Assembly (NCBI RefSeq): GCF_910593845.1
Contig: NZ_CAJVAS010000052.1
Coordinates: 1 to 41,666 of the forward strand
Length of the DNA stretch: 41,666 nucleotides
Reading direction: 5' to 3'
DNA from: Paenibacillus solanacearum
GTDB taxonomy: Bacteria > Bacillota > Bacilli > Paenibacillales > NBRC-103111
The notes beneath the pieces are model-generated. The model was not told the DNA's origin and searched no databases. It was given only the letters and a program-made list of their open reading frames with translations. Shown piece after piece: positions 23,675 through 31,267 of the stretch. Positions within the stretch are counted from its first letter, which is position 1. The number at the start of each line of letters is the position of its first letter. The position numbers and the translations under genes are program-made.

Positions 23675-23759
23675 TCCTCTCACCCTCTCCAAAGCATCTT
23701 TAAGTTTCATTATATGGAGTCATAAGAAATAGATAAAATAGCGTTTTTCACTATCTTCC

Positions 23760-23774
23760 ATAGATATTATCTAT
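23760..23774. promoter_or_regulatory. 15-bp palindrome upstream of aroA
   Basis: ATAGATATTATCTAT is a perfect palindrome around one central base, in an AT-rich stretch between aroA and the MarR gene, about 85 bp before the aroA start. It may be a regulator site. Confidence 0.4.
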
Positions 23775-23846
23775 ACCAAAAAACAGAGCACTACAACAGC
23801 ACAGTGATACAGCCTATTGACATGTATCATCTGCAGTCTTATATTT

Positions 23847-23864
23847 TAGTTAGAAATCTAACTA
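23847..23864. promoter_or_regulatory. MarR-type operator
   Basis: TAGTTAGA and TCTAACTA form a perfect palindrome with two central As, ending seven bases before the ribosome site of the MarR gene. Its size and place fit autorepression by MarR. A leftward copy, AGATA..., precedes aroA only loosely. Confidence 0.7.
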
Positions 23865-23881
23865 TTATACGGAGGCGAAGC

Positions 23882-24334
23882 ATGAACGACAAAGCCGCTT
23901 CATCATGGGAATGGAACAACGGACCGGTCGGCCGATTGATCAAGACGACCTATATTACCCTTCGGCGGGAAATCGAAAAGCAGCTGAAGCCGATCGGACT
24001 GAGCCACACACAGTGGAGCGCGCTCGGCATCATCAACCACTTCCCCGGCGTGACATCTTCCGAGCTGGAGCTCATTCTTATGATCGAACGCCCCAGCGTA
24101 ACGAGCCTGATCAACGTCTTGGCGAACAAAAATCTCGTTGTACGCCGGGATCATCCCGACGACGCCCGCTCGAAACAAATTTTTTTAACCGCATCGGGCA
24201 AGCAGTTGGCCGAACAAACCGCGCATTTTGCGCAAAACGTTGAAGACCGGATGAAGGAAGGCATGACGCCGGAACAATTCGAAACGCTCAAAGCGCTTCT
24301 CGTCCAAACCGTGGGCATATTCGAAACAAAGTAG
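23882..24334 (+). CDS. MarR family transcriptional regulator
   Basis: 150 residues. The winged helix-turn-helix occupies about 40-105: Ser-Ser-Glu-Leu-Glu-Leu-Ile-Leu as the first helix region, Arg-Pro-Ser-Val-Thr-Ser-Leu-Ile-Asn-Val-Leu as recognition helix, and the wing Arg-Arg-Asp-His-Pro-Asp-Asp-Ala-Arg-Ser-Lys with the family Asp-x-Arg. GGAGGCG sets the ATG at 23882; the frame extends further up but without support. The palindrome just upstream is its probable operator. The next gene, a VOC protein 45 bp downstream, is probably its target. Confidence 0.92.
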   Translation: MNDKAASSWEWNNGPVGRLIKTTYITLRREIEKQLKPIGLSHTQWSALGIINHFPGVTSSELELILMIERPSVTSLINVLANKNLVVRRDHPDDARSKQIFLTASGKQLAEQTAHFAQNVEDRMKEGMTPEQFETLKALLVQTVGIFETK

Positions 24335-24379
24335 GAACGCCTGACGGAGCCATCTAATCAATGAAGGAGCTGATGATGA

Positions 24380-24892
24380 ATGCAGGAGAACTTCAACAAC
24401 CAAACAGCGGCATTTCCACAATGGGCAGGGTTTCATCATATTGCGCTCGTCACACCAGATCTGGACGAGACGATCCGCTTCTATGAGCAGGTGCTGGGAA
24501 TGCAGGCCGGGCCTGTGTTCGCGGCGGCCGGACGGAGGGGACGGCACTGCTTTATCCGGCCGGGCAATGTAGAGACGTGGGGCATTCATTTTTTCGAAAC
24601 GGCGGATGCGCGCATATTCCAAAGCATCGACGAGCTGAAGCGTCTGGCGGAACAACCGTCTTCCGATGCGATCTACGGATTCTTGCCGGGAGCGCTTCAG
24701 CACATCGCCTTCTCTCTGCCGTCCGAAGCGGACGGACTCGCACTGAGGTCGAAGCTGGAGCAGCTCGGAGTTGTGACCACCGCTATTTACGACCAGGGGC
24801 GAATCCGCAACTTTATATTTACGGACAATAACGGCATTCAGCTGGAAGCCGCCTGGCCGAAACCCGGCCACGGCCCGCAACAACGTAGCTGA
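24380..24892 (+). CDS. VOC family protein in the MarR operon
   Basis: 170 residues. It has Phe-His-His-Ile-Ala-Leu-Val-Thr-Pro-Asp-Leu-Asp-Glu-Thr-Ile-Arg-Phe-Tyr-Glu, a first metal-type His, and later Gln-His-Ile-Ala-Phe with a closing Asp-Asn-Asn-Gly-Ile-Gln-Leu-Glu. The two His and final Glu fit a metal-dependent VOC enzyme such as a glyoxalase, dioxygenase or thiol transferase. AAGGAG ten bases before the ATG is adequate. Cotranscription with MarR suggests that a toxic small molecule is both the inducer and the substrate. Confidence 0.86.
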   Translation: MQENFNNQTAAFPQWAGFHHIALVTPDLDETIRFYEQVLGMQAGPVFAAAGRRGRHCFIRPGNVETWGIHFFETADARIFQSIDELKRLAEQPSSDAIYGFLPGALQHIAFSLPSEADGLALRSKLEQLGVVTTAIYDQGRIRNFIFTDNNGIQLEAAWPKPGHGPQQRS

Positions 24893-24969
24893 GCAATAGG
24901 GCCCCGTCCTCGAAGCGCTTGCCTGACGCGTAGCATAGGACATTGGACATCTTATCCTACACAGAACAG

Positions 24970-25015
24970 AAGGACCTCACATTCCATTATAAAATGGAGG
25001 TCGAGGTCCTTTTTC
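24970..25015 (+). terminator. Terminator of the MarR-VOC operon
   Basis: AAGGACCTC and GAGGTCCTT pair around an inner CCAT/ATGG hairpin and run into TTTTTC. It lies about 80 bp after the VOC stop. Confidence 0.82.
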
Positions 25016-25093
25016 AAAAAAATTCAGCCCAAAGCGAAACTCAAAACATCATAATAGACATTCAGGACAGTCCCGCGATCCGCGTCGCCGCCG

Positions 25094-25858
25094 TTATAGA
25101 TGCGTACCGCCGCTCGCATCGATGAACTGGCCGGTGACCCAGCGGCTGTCCGGAGAGGCAAGGAAAGCGGCAATGTCCGCGACATCCCCCGGCTGCCCCA
25201 CTCGTCCAAACACGGACAACGCTGCGGCAAAGCTCCGGCCTTCATCGCTCTGCAGCATCGCGGCATTCATATCGGTGTCGATGATCCCGGGCCGAACGGC
25301 ATTAACCGTAATGTTCCGCCCCCCGAGCTGCTTGGCCAGCATTAACGTCAACGTCTCGATCGCGCTTTTGGCCATGCTGTAACCGATCAGGTTCGGGAAA
25401 GCGATCCGCGTAACCGCCGACGAGAGGTTAATAATGCGCCCTTCATCTCTCAGCCGAGGCAGCGCTTGCTGAATGAGGAACAGCGGCGCTTTGACATTCA
25501 CGGACATGACCTCGTCGAAAGCTTGCTCCGTCATCTCTTCGATGGATAGCATCTGAGCGATACCGGCATTGTTCACGAGAATATCGAAGGAAGCCGCACC
25601 GGTGCGCTCCCGCAGCTGGGCATCGAGCTTTTCCCAAAAAGCGCTGACGCCCTCAAACGTACTGAAATCAGCCCCTACGGCAAATGCCGATCCTCCGCCA
25701 TCCTGAATGTGCCGCACCGTAGCTTCCGCCGCACTTTGATTGTGAACGTAGTGAACGGCGACAAGCGCGCCTTCGGCCGCCAGCCTCCGCGCTATGGCCT
25801 GTCCGATCCCCCGGCTTGCTCCGGTCACTACAGCAACTTTTCCATTCAACCGATCCAT
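25094..25858 (-). CDS. Short-chain dehydrogenase/reductase (SDR), FabG-like
   Basis: 254 residues, a classical SDR. The nucleotide-binding Gly-Ala-Ser-Arg-Gly-Ile-Gly is at 14-20, Asn-Asn-Ala-Gly near 95, and the catalytic Ser with Tyr-x-x-x-Lys is in Leu-Ser-Ser ... Tyr-Ser-Met-Ala-Lys. The C-terminus shows Pro-Gly-Ile-Ile-Asp-Thr and Thr-Gly-Gln-Phe-Ile-Asp-Ala-Ser-Gly-Gly. It reduces a carbonyl or oxidises an alcohol with NAD(P)H; the substrate is unknown. AGGAGGAG lies upstream of the ATG at 25858, which is preferred over the longer frame. Confidence 0.9.
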   Translation of the reverse strand: MDRLNGKVAVVTGASRGIGQAIARRLAAEGALVAVHYVHNQSAAEATVRHIQDGGGSAFAVGADFSTFEGVSAFWEKLDAQLRERTGAASFDILVNNAGIAQMLSIEEMTEQAFDEVMSVNVKAPLFLIQQALPRLRDEGRIINLSSAVTRIAFPNLIGYSMAKSAIETLTLMLAKQLGGRNITVNAVRPGIIDTDMNAAMLQSDEGRSFAAALSVFGRVGQPGDVADIAAFLASPDSRWVTGQFIDASGGTHL

Positions 25859-25992
25859 CCTGTGATCTCCTCCTGAATACGTAGTCGGCGGGATTCCCGC
25901 TTCCCCTTCGTTATACCATGAGGAGACTTTTGTCATGTTGCTGTTCCATTCCGCCCGAAGCCAAGTGCACGCACGCTAATGCACGATACACT

Positions 25993-27729
25993 TCACGATA
26001 AAGGAATGTCGATCGAAAATTCGGTGATGCCGTCATCGCTTTTCATGCGAATGATGCCCTTATACCGGACGACCAGCTGCGTGACGATATGCAGCCCGAG
26101 ACCGGAATTCGTGCCTGTGTCCTTGGAGGAATAGCCGCGTTCGAATATTTTATGCTGCAGCTCGGACGGTATGGCCGGCCCGGTATTCGAGACGCGGAAT
26201 TGCAGGTGGCGGCCCGTTATATTCCCGCTCACGCGGACGCTGCGCGCTTCCGGCGCAAGCTCGCCGGTCGCATCGAAGGCGTTGTCGATCAAATTGCATA
26301 ACATTTTCACCACATCTGTCGCTTTGATCGGGCTCAGCTTGAGCTGCTCCATCTGCTTGAAATCATGCTCAAGCTGAACGTGCAGCGAATCGGCTTGCGA
26401 AATTTTGGCGTGCATCAAAGCAATCAGCGCCGGATCCTTGATGTTGACGAGCTCGCCGACGACGCGAATTTCCCCGACAAGCGATTGGGTGTACTGATGC
26501 AAGTCATCATACCGCTTCATCGACAAAAAGGCGTGGATCGTTTGAATATGATTGATGAAATCATGCCGCTGCTCCCGGATCGACTGAAACAGCGTTTCGA
26601 TGTTGCCGACATATACGTCCTGCGCGTCCTGCAGCGCGCTTTCCTTATTTTTGCGGAGTAGTCCTAGCACGACTGCCAGAATCACGACCACGAATGCCGA
26701 GCATGCCGCCATAAACAGCATGGACCGCCACAGCGAAGGCTGAATCAGATGCTCCATCTCGCCGTAATCCGCAGCGATTTCAATTAACAGCGGTGAATCC
26801 TGCCCTTTGTATTTCATCGAATCCATGACAAGCGGCGAGAAGCTTTTCAATACGTGCTTGCCTTCTGATTCCGCTCTGTACATGACCGTCCTGCTCTCAT
26901 ATAACGCCATTTCGGCGTAATACTGCTCCTGTGCATCCCGGTAACGATACTGGCCGAATAGCGTGTCCCGCTCCGAGTACCAGTGGCTCGGCGTCGGATG
27001 CGTTTCATTCCGATTTCGTCCGAGCAGCTTGTCGGAACGCAGCACCGACACCTCCAGCACCACATGCGGGTGATCCTGGGTTACGCGCCGGATCGCATCC
27101 GTCATGCCGGTCGACGTTTGAAAATGCTGAAAGCTCGTGGCGTGAACATATGGATTGATGATGTAATTGGTCGTTCCGTCGTAATAATAACCCCACTTGT
27201 TCACATCTGCGGGATTGGAGGACGCGGTGTCGATCGGGCCGCTCCAGAAATTCGGCAGCGATTGGCCCATTCCGACCTGCACCGGCTCAAGGCGAAGCAT
27301 CTGCTGAAATGCGATAAATATCGTGTCCCAGCCTTTGGAGCTAATATTCAAGTCTTTCGGATCCGACGATCGGACGCCGACAATATCGTCTCCCTTGGGC
27401 ACGAACAGCGTAATTTCGTCGACACCGGCCCACTGCTTCAGCTCCGCCAATTGTTCGTTCGTCACGTTCGCAATATCCGGGTCCAGTCTCGTCTTGACGG
27501 CCATCGCCGCGGTGCGGAGCTTCTCTCCGATCAACCGTTCGACATAGGCTTCCCCTGCCGCCGCCTTCTCGACGTTCGCAATGATGCTGTTCAAGAGCAG
27601 CATCGTCTTTTCCTTCTCGTTATTCATCAAGATCTGTTTGGCATGATAATAGTACAGTCCGTTCATCAGCAAAAGAATGACGATGAAAACAAGAGAGGCC
27701 TTCCACGGGATATGCTTCCATACACTCAT
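25993..27729 (-). CDS. Orphan sensor histidine kinase with SPOB/CitA-type kinase core
   Basis: 578 residues. Helix 1 is at about 11-30; then come about 300 extracytoplasmic residues, helix 2 at about 336-358 and the kinase core. His389 lies in Gln-Arg-His-Asp-Phe-Ile-Asn-His, the H-box of the SPOB_a/DcuS/CitA class. Asn483 of Leu-Ile-Asp-Asn-Ala-Phe-Asp-Ala and the Gly-Leu-Gly-Leu-His motif near 545 form the ATP site. No response regulator is adjacent. The class includes dicarboxylate sensors and the phosphorelay protein Spo0B. The outer sensor domain is long and not recognised. GGAGGCG precedes the ATG. Confidence 0.85.
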   Translation of the reverse strand: MSVWKHIPWKASLVFIVILLLMNGLYYYHAKQILMNNEKEKTMLLLNSIIANVEKAAAGEAYVERLIGEKLRTAAMAVKTRLDPDIANVTNEQLAELKQWAGVDEITLFVPKGDDIVGVRSSDPKDLNISSKGWDTIFIAFQQMLRLEPVQVGMGQSLPNFWSGPIDTASSNPADVNKWGYYYDGTTNYIINPYVHATSFQHFQTSTGMTDAIRRVTQDHPHVVLEVSVLRSDKLLGRNRNETHPTPSHWYSERDTLFGQYRYRDAQEQYYAEMALYESRTVMYRAESEGKHVLKSFSPLVMDSMKYKGQDSPLLIEIAADYGEMEHLIQPSLWRSMLFMAACSAFVVVILAVVLGLLRKNKESALQDAQDVYVGNIETLFQSIREQRHDFINHIQTIHAFLSMKRYDDLHQYTQSLVGEIRVVGELVNIKDPALIALMHAKISQADSLHVQLEHDFKQMEQLKLSPIKATDVVKMLCNLIDNAFDATGELAPEARSVRVSGNITGRHLQFRVSNTGPAIPSELQHKIFERGYSSKDTGTNSGLGLHIVTQLVVRYKGIIRMKSDDGITEFSIDIPLS

Positions 27730-27856
27730 GCTTCCATCGCCTCCTGCGCCAAGTTCCTTATCATTATAACAGCTTTCCCGAGTTATGTCTGATTTTGTCG
27801 AATAAAGAGGAATAACAGGCTCGCCCGGCCGCCTCCGACTATTGTCTCAGCCCCCT

Positions 27857-28645
27857 CTAAACGATTATGCCGCCCAGCACCATCCAGATGTTAATGGACA
27901 TATGCCATACAATCGCAGGAACGATGCTTTTCGATTGAACCGTCATTGCGCCGAAATAAAAGCCGCCGCCGGCAAGGGCGACGCACAGATCCCACGAAAA
28001 TCCAAGTGAATAATGCTGCAGCCCGAACCCAAGGCTCGTCAGCACAACCGCCCATCGATCGCCGAACTGCTCAGCAAACCGGCTGAGCAGCACGCCTCTC
28101 CAAATGAACTCCTCCAGCAACGCATTGGTCATCGCGAACAGGACGGCGAATCCTATTGATTCCTGAATAGAAGTCCATCCGCTGCGCAGCATCAACGGCA
28201 GGAAGGCCAAACCGCTAACCGTCATCGCGATTCCTAAAAATACGGAGACGTTCGTCCGCGCCACCCCGGCCCAAATCCAAGGAACGCCCACCGGCTCGTT
28301 CCATTGCGGCCTGCCCCCGTACCTTGTGAACGGCAGCTTCCGCGCCAGCGTCAGCAGGACAAGCGGCAGGATCACAAGCAGCAGCGACCCCCGGCTGGCC
28401 AGAATGCGCAGCTGCTCCGGCTGCAGCTCGGCAATCCAACGCGAATTCACGTGCAAATAAACAAAAAAACCGGCGCCGAAGCACGTCGCCGTCAGTACAA
28501 ACCACCGCATTGGCTTATATAAGGCAAGCAGTCCGGCGCATAGGCCCCAGCAGCCGATCAGCGCAGCGGGACCCGTCTGAAGCACAGTTACCAGCGACCC
28601 GAACAAGAGCAAGGACGCCGTGCGGCGGAGAAATGCGTGTGTCAT
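27857..28645 (-). CDS. CPBP family intramembrane metalloprotease
   Basis: 262 residues with about eight membrane helices. The CPBP (Abi/CAAX) motifs are visible: Glu178-Glu179 followed by Trp-Arg183, His211 in Gly-Leu-Gln-His, and His248 in Ile-Val-Trp-His-Met-Ser-Ile-Asn. These residues make the metal site of Rce1-like intramembrane proteases. In bacteria such proteins cut peptides, process anti-sigma factors or give bacteriocin immunity. GGAGGAT precedes the ATG. It lies at the left flank of the phenolic locus; a link is not shown. Confidence 0.88.
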   Translation of the reverse strand: MTHAFLRRTASLLLFGSLVTVLQTGPAALIGCWGLCAGLLALYKPMRWFVLTATCFGAGFFVYLHVNSRWIAELQPEQLRILASRGSLLLVILPLVLLTLARKLPFTRYGGRPQWNEPVGVPWIWAGVARTNVSVFLGIAMTVSGLAFLPLMLRSGWTSIQESIGFAVLFAMTNALLEEFIWRGVLLSRFAEQFGDRWAVVLTSLGFGLQHYSLGFSWDLCVALAGGGFYFGAMTVQSKSIVPAIVWHMSINIWMVLGGIIV

Positions 28646-28692
28646 CGTCTATCCTCCAGGATCTCTCGGTATCGGTTACGTGCTTATGAACC

Positions 28693-29013
28693 TTATCGAC
28701 GCTTCTTGCGTTTTTTGGCCGATTGCAGGTCCAGCTCCTTCTTGATCAAGCGCACGGCGGATTGAATCATGCGATCGATCGGTAATTGTTCTACGACGGA
28801 AGTGAGCGTTGGTTCCGGTCCCGATGCGGCCGCATTCAATGTCGCCTCCTGGTCATCCTTCCGGCGCCGCCACTTTTCCGCTTCGCTGCGAATGAACTGT
28901 CTCCATTCGCCGTCAGCTTCCGTTGCAGCCTGCGGCAGCTCGGCTTGCGCCGCATCCTCCGCGCGTTCCGCCGGCTCGTCATTTTCCACAGGAGCCATAT
29001 CGTCGTTACTCAT
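28693..29013 (-). CDS. Small acidic protein with a strongly basic tail
   Basis: 106 residues, not recognised as a known family. The N-terminal half (about 1-60) is rich in Glu, Ala and Asp; the C-terminus after Leu-Ile-Lys-Lys-Glu-Leu-Asp-Leu-Gln ends in Lys-Lys-Arg-Lys-Lys-Arg-Arg. GGAGGA lies nine bases before the ATG at 29013 (a second ATG at 29019 is too close to it). It is divergent from the 29270 gene. Basic tails of this kind recur in the proteins at 29769 and 38035, so the gene may belong to the same locus. Confidence 0.7.
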   Translation of the reverse strand: MSNDDMAPVENDEPAERAEDAAQAELPQAATEADGEWRQFIRSEAEKWRRRKDDQEATLNAAASGPEPTLTSVVEQLPIDRMIQSAVRLIKKELDLQSAKKRKKRR

Positions 29014-29269
29014 GTCCATCGTTCCTCCCTTGGGGCTGTCCTCCTAACGGCAGACCCGATCCATTCCGTTAGCAGCCTCATCATCGCCTAGCTTCTGTCC
29101 GCTGCTTTCTCCATATGCTTATGTGCCGCTTCCCGCCGGAGGAATGGACGAGAGCGGAATTCCGCCGAACAATATGCACGTACCCATGAAATCGGGGACA
29201 CCCGTACATATACTGAAACTGAACTACGGCAAGAGGCACCGATCTCACGGACAAAGGAAGTGAAACGAC

Positions 29270-29725
29270 GTGGACCTGAAGAAATTGGGACTCGCGGACA
29301 AAATGATTTTCATTCTCGGAATTATTATGGGCAGCTTTATTATGACGATTCTCGTGCTTGGCATCATCGTCGCCGTATTGAAAATGTATGCGGACGGTAA
29401 AAGGCAGTCCGTGCAAATTCGTTCCGTTCCTGCGCCTGACCAGCCGAAGGAGATGCTGGCAGCGGAGACGTCCGGGCAAGTGCCCCCGGGAGCCGGAAAT
29501 CGGCAGCACGCGCCTGCAGTTAGTGAAACGGAGTCAGAGCGTTCCATTGAAGCGAATATTATGCTGCTGGAAGCGGATTTGCGCAAGCCAGGCGAGCTCG
29601 GTACCGATGCCCGCTTCGAAGCGATCGGCAAGCTGGCGCATGCGTACCGCCAAGCCGGCCGCCATCAGGAGGCGGATTACTGCCTGAGAAGACTGGATAG
29701 GGATAAAACAGCAGACGAGGCTTAG
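29270..29725 (+). CDS. Membrane-anchored protein with TPR-like C-terminus
   Basis: 151 residues, GTG start, with AAGGAAG upstream. A single membrane helix at about 13-38 (very Ile/Leu-rich) is followed by a Pro/Ala-rich linker and a C-terminal helical pair with Phe-Glu-Ala-Ile-Gly-Lys-Leu-Ala-His-Ala-Tyr-Arg-Gln-Ala-Gly and Glu-Ala-Asp-Tyr-Cys-Leu-Arg-Arg-Leu. This looks like a TPR half-motif. The family is not recognised. It forms an operon with the gene at 29769 (43-bp gap). Confidence 0.7.
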   Translation: MDLKKLGLADKMIFILGIIMGSFIMTILVLGIIVAVLKMYADGKRQSVQIRSVPAPDQPKEMLAAETSGQVPPGAGNRQHAPAVSETESERSIEANIMLLEADLRKPGELGTDARFEAIGKLAHAYRQAGRHQEADYCLRRLDRDKTADEA

Positions 29726-29768
29726 ACTCGCAGGACGGGAAAGAAACTTAATGGAGGAGGAGAGCCTC

Positions 29769-30065
29769 ATGTCATCGAACCCGCAAGATATCTCGAATTT
29801 GATCAGCGGCCTGAAGAAAGATCTTCTGCAATTTACCGAAAGCTATGCCAAGGCGGTAAAGAGCGGAGCCGATATGGCAGGACAGCAAATCATTGAAGCC
29901 GCCGAACAATTGGATCAGCCGACCGATATTCCGGCCAGTAAGCTGATCGCCGCCCTGAGGAACGGTGCGCGACATGCCGGCCAGCAATTGATTCATTCGG
30001 GAATCGACTTCTTCGGTCAAATGGACAACACGGCAAGCGGTCAAAAAAAGAAAAAGAAGAAGTGA
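29769..30065 (+). CDS. Small helical protein, DLDQP-type, with six C-terminal lysines
   Basis: 98 residues. The central part (about 37-85) reads Ala-Asp-Met-Ala-Gly-Gln-Gln-Ile-Ile-Glu-Ala-Ala-Glu-Gln-Leu-Asp-Gln-Pro-Thr-Asp, then Leu-Ile-Ala-Ala-Leu-Arg-Asn-Gly-Ala-Arg-His-Ala-Gly-Gln-Gln. The protein at 39001 has Ala-Asp-Asp-Leu-Asp-Gln-Pro-Ile-Asp, then Gly-Asn-Ala-Leu-Lys-Ser-Gly-Leu-Ile-Ala-Ala-Gly-Gln-Glu, and appears to be a paralogue. The tail is Gln-Lys-Lys-Lys-Lys-Lys-Lys. GGAGGAGGAG sets the ATG at 29769. The family is unknown to me. Confidence 0.75.
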   Translation: MSSNPQDISNLISGLKKDLLQFTESYAKAVKSGADMAGQQIIEAAEQLDQPTDIPASKLIAALRNGARHAGQQLIHSGIDFFGQMDNTASGQKKKKKK

Positions 30066-30100
30066 AGCGTCCGCTCTACCCTCGGAACGAAGCGACGACG

Positions 30101-30139
30101 GCCCGCTGCATGACCATCATCCTTGCGGCCGCAGCGGGC
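30101..30139 (+). terminator. Possible terminator after 29769 gene
   Basis: GCCCGCTGC and GCAGCGGGC pair with a 21-base loop, 35 bp after the stop. No T-run follows. The remaining 30140-30354 shows a further short hairpin (CCCTCC-GAAT-GGAGGG) and nothing else. Confidence 0.4.
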
Positions 30140-30354
30140 TTCCCTCTGGAGCGTATGTAATCGATATGTTGCTGCTGACCGGAGGAGGGCCGCCTCTTCA
30201 AACCTGAACCGACCGCCCCTCCGAATGGAGGGAAGCGGCCGGACAGAATTCTCCGAAGCGGCCGGTATTCCCGGTGCACGCTTTATTCCCGATCATGTTT
30301 CGGCGCCGCAAGCGGCGGCCGGACCTCGATCGTCTAGCGATCAAGCCGCCTGAT

Positions 30355-30585
30355 TCAGTCTTCTTGCGGCTGATTTTGCTTCTTTTCTTCCTGTTGTTTT
30401 TCTTTTTTGGCTTTGTGCTCTTCTTTCCGCGCTTGCTTTTCTTCCTGCTTCATCGCTTTCTCTTTTTCCTTTTGCTCTTTTTTCTGCTGTTTTTTGGCTT
30501 CCATTTGCTCTTTGTGCTTTTGCTGTTCTTCTTTTTTCATTTGCTTTTTTTCCTCCATTTGCGCTTTCTTCGTTTCGTTACTCAT
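30355..30585 (-). CDS. Highly charged Lys/Glu/Gln-rich small protein
   Basis: 76 residues, almost wholly Lys, Glu, Gln and Met, with no aromatic residue after the start except none, and repeated Lys-Lys-Glu-Glu-Gln or Lys-Glu-Gln-Lys blocks. It is probably one long charged helix or a disordered chain. About 30 lysines make up near 40 percent of it. The start overlaps the end of the chorismate lyase operon with a 3-base gap, so it is the last gene of that operon. The plus strand is a near-pure pyrimidine tract here. I do not recognise a family. Confidence 0.75.
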   Translation of the reverse strand: MSNETKKAQMEEKKQMKKEEQQKHKEQMEAKKQQKKEQKEKEKAMKQEEKQARKEEHKAKKEKQQEEKKQNQPQED

Positions 30586-30588
30586 GGT

Positions 30589-31197
30589 TTATCCCTCCGT
30601 TGTACGATTCAACACTTGGTTCAGCCGGTGGCGGATGACATCCGGGTTAAAGTACTCCAGCATCTCGATACCCGGCGCATGCTCGAAATAGATCACGTAT
30701 TTCTTGTAAGGCACTGGGGAGCGCAGCTCGGGGAATCGGAGGCTGATAGGCTGGCCGAGCAAGTCGACTGCTTCATCCCCGTTCCTGCGCCCGGTCTCTT
30801 CCACCTTTCTGAACGATTGCAGCCCCATTGAGCTGATTGCCTTTCCAATTCCTTCCCGGCGGCGTGCAATCTTCTCAAACAATGCGGGCGGCACATGCCT
30901 CGAGTGGACAAGCGCGATATTGTGAGACACGATAAAGCCGCTCTTCTCGCCCGAAAGAAGCGATTCCCTTACATAATAGGCGGCTCCGGGAGCGTCCTCC
31001 GGATGTCCGGACGCCTCCCCGCCAGCCTGCTCCTGCCGTAGAACGGTCACGAGCGTCTTCTCGTTCAGCATCGTCTCCAGCAAATCCGTCGTCCGCCCGT
31101 CCGTCGCCAGCAAAATATCGAATATCAACTCTTGCATCAAATGAAGCGCCTTGCCCGCATCCTGCGGGTCTCTGCCCGTCGAATCATGATTTGTCAT
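30589..31197 (-). CDS. Chorismate pyruvate-lyase family protein (UbiC/DUF98 type)
   Basis: 202 residues. It resembles the mycobacterial chorismate lyase type (PF01947), which converts chorismate to 4-hydroxybenzoate and pyruvate. Supporting signs are Gly-Arg-Thr-Thr-Asp-Leu-Leu-Glu near the start, Val-Thr-Val-Leu-Arg-Gln-Glu-Gln, the Tyr-Tyr-Val-Arg-Glu-Ser-Leu-Leu segment, Gly-Ile-Gly-Lys-Ala-Ile and the C-terminal Tyr-Val-Ile-Tyr-x-x-x-Pro-Gly-Ile-Glu-Met-x-Glu-Tyr-Phe. GGAGGAG precedes the ATG at 31197; a much longer frame upstream lacks support. It follows the DAHP synthase by 70 bp, so the two would supply and consume chorismate. The product is inferred. Confidence 0.72.
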   Translation of the reverse strand: MTNHDSTGRDPQDAGKALHLMQELIFDILLATDGRTTDLLETMLNEKTLVTVLRQEQAGGEASGHPEDAPGAAYYVRESLLSGEKSGFIVSHNIALVHSRHVPPALFEKIARRREGIGKAISSMGLQSFRKVEETGRRNGDEAVDLLGQPISLRFPELRSPVPYKKYVIYFEHAPGIEMLEYFNPDVIRHRLNQVLNRTTEG

Positions 31198-31267
31198 ATA
31201 CTCTCCTCCATCGACTGTCTGTTCGTGAGCTCGTTTGGAAGCAAGAGCATGGTCGGTCGGGTACGTG

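Noticed and set aside
22292..23725. Open frame of 477 codons opposite EPSP synthase
   Set aside because: Antisense shadow with an Arg/His/Gln-rich composition and no start signal.
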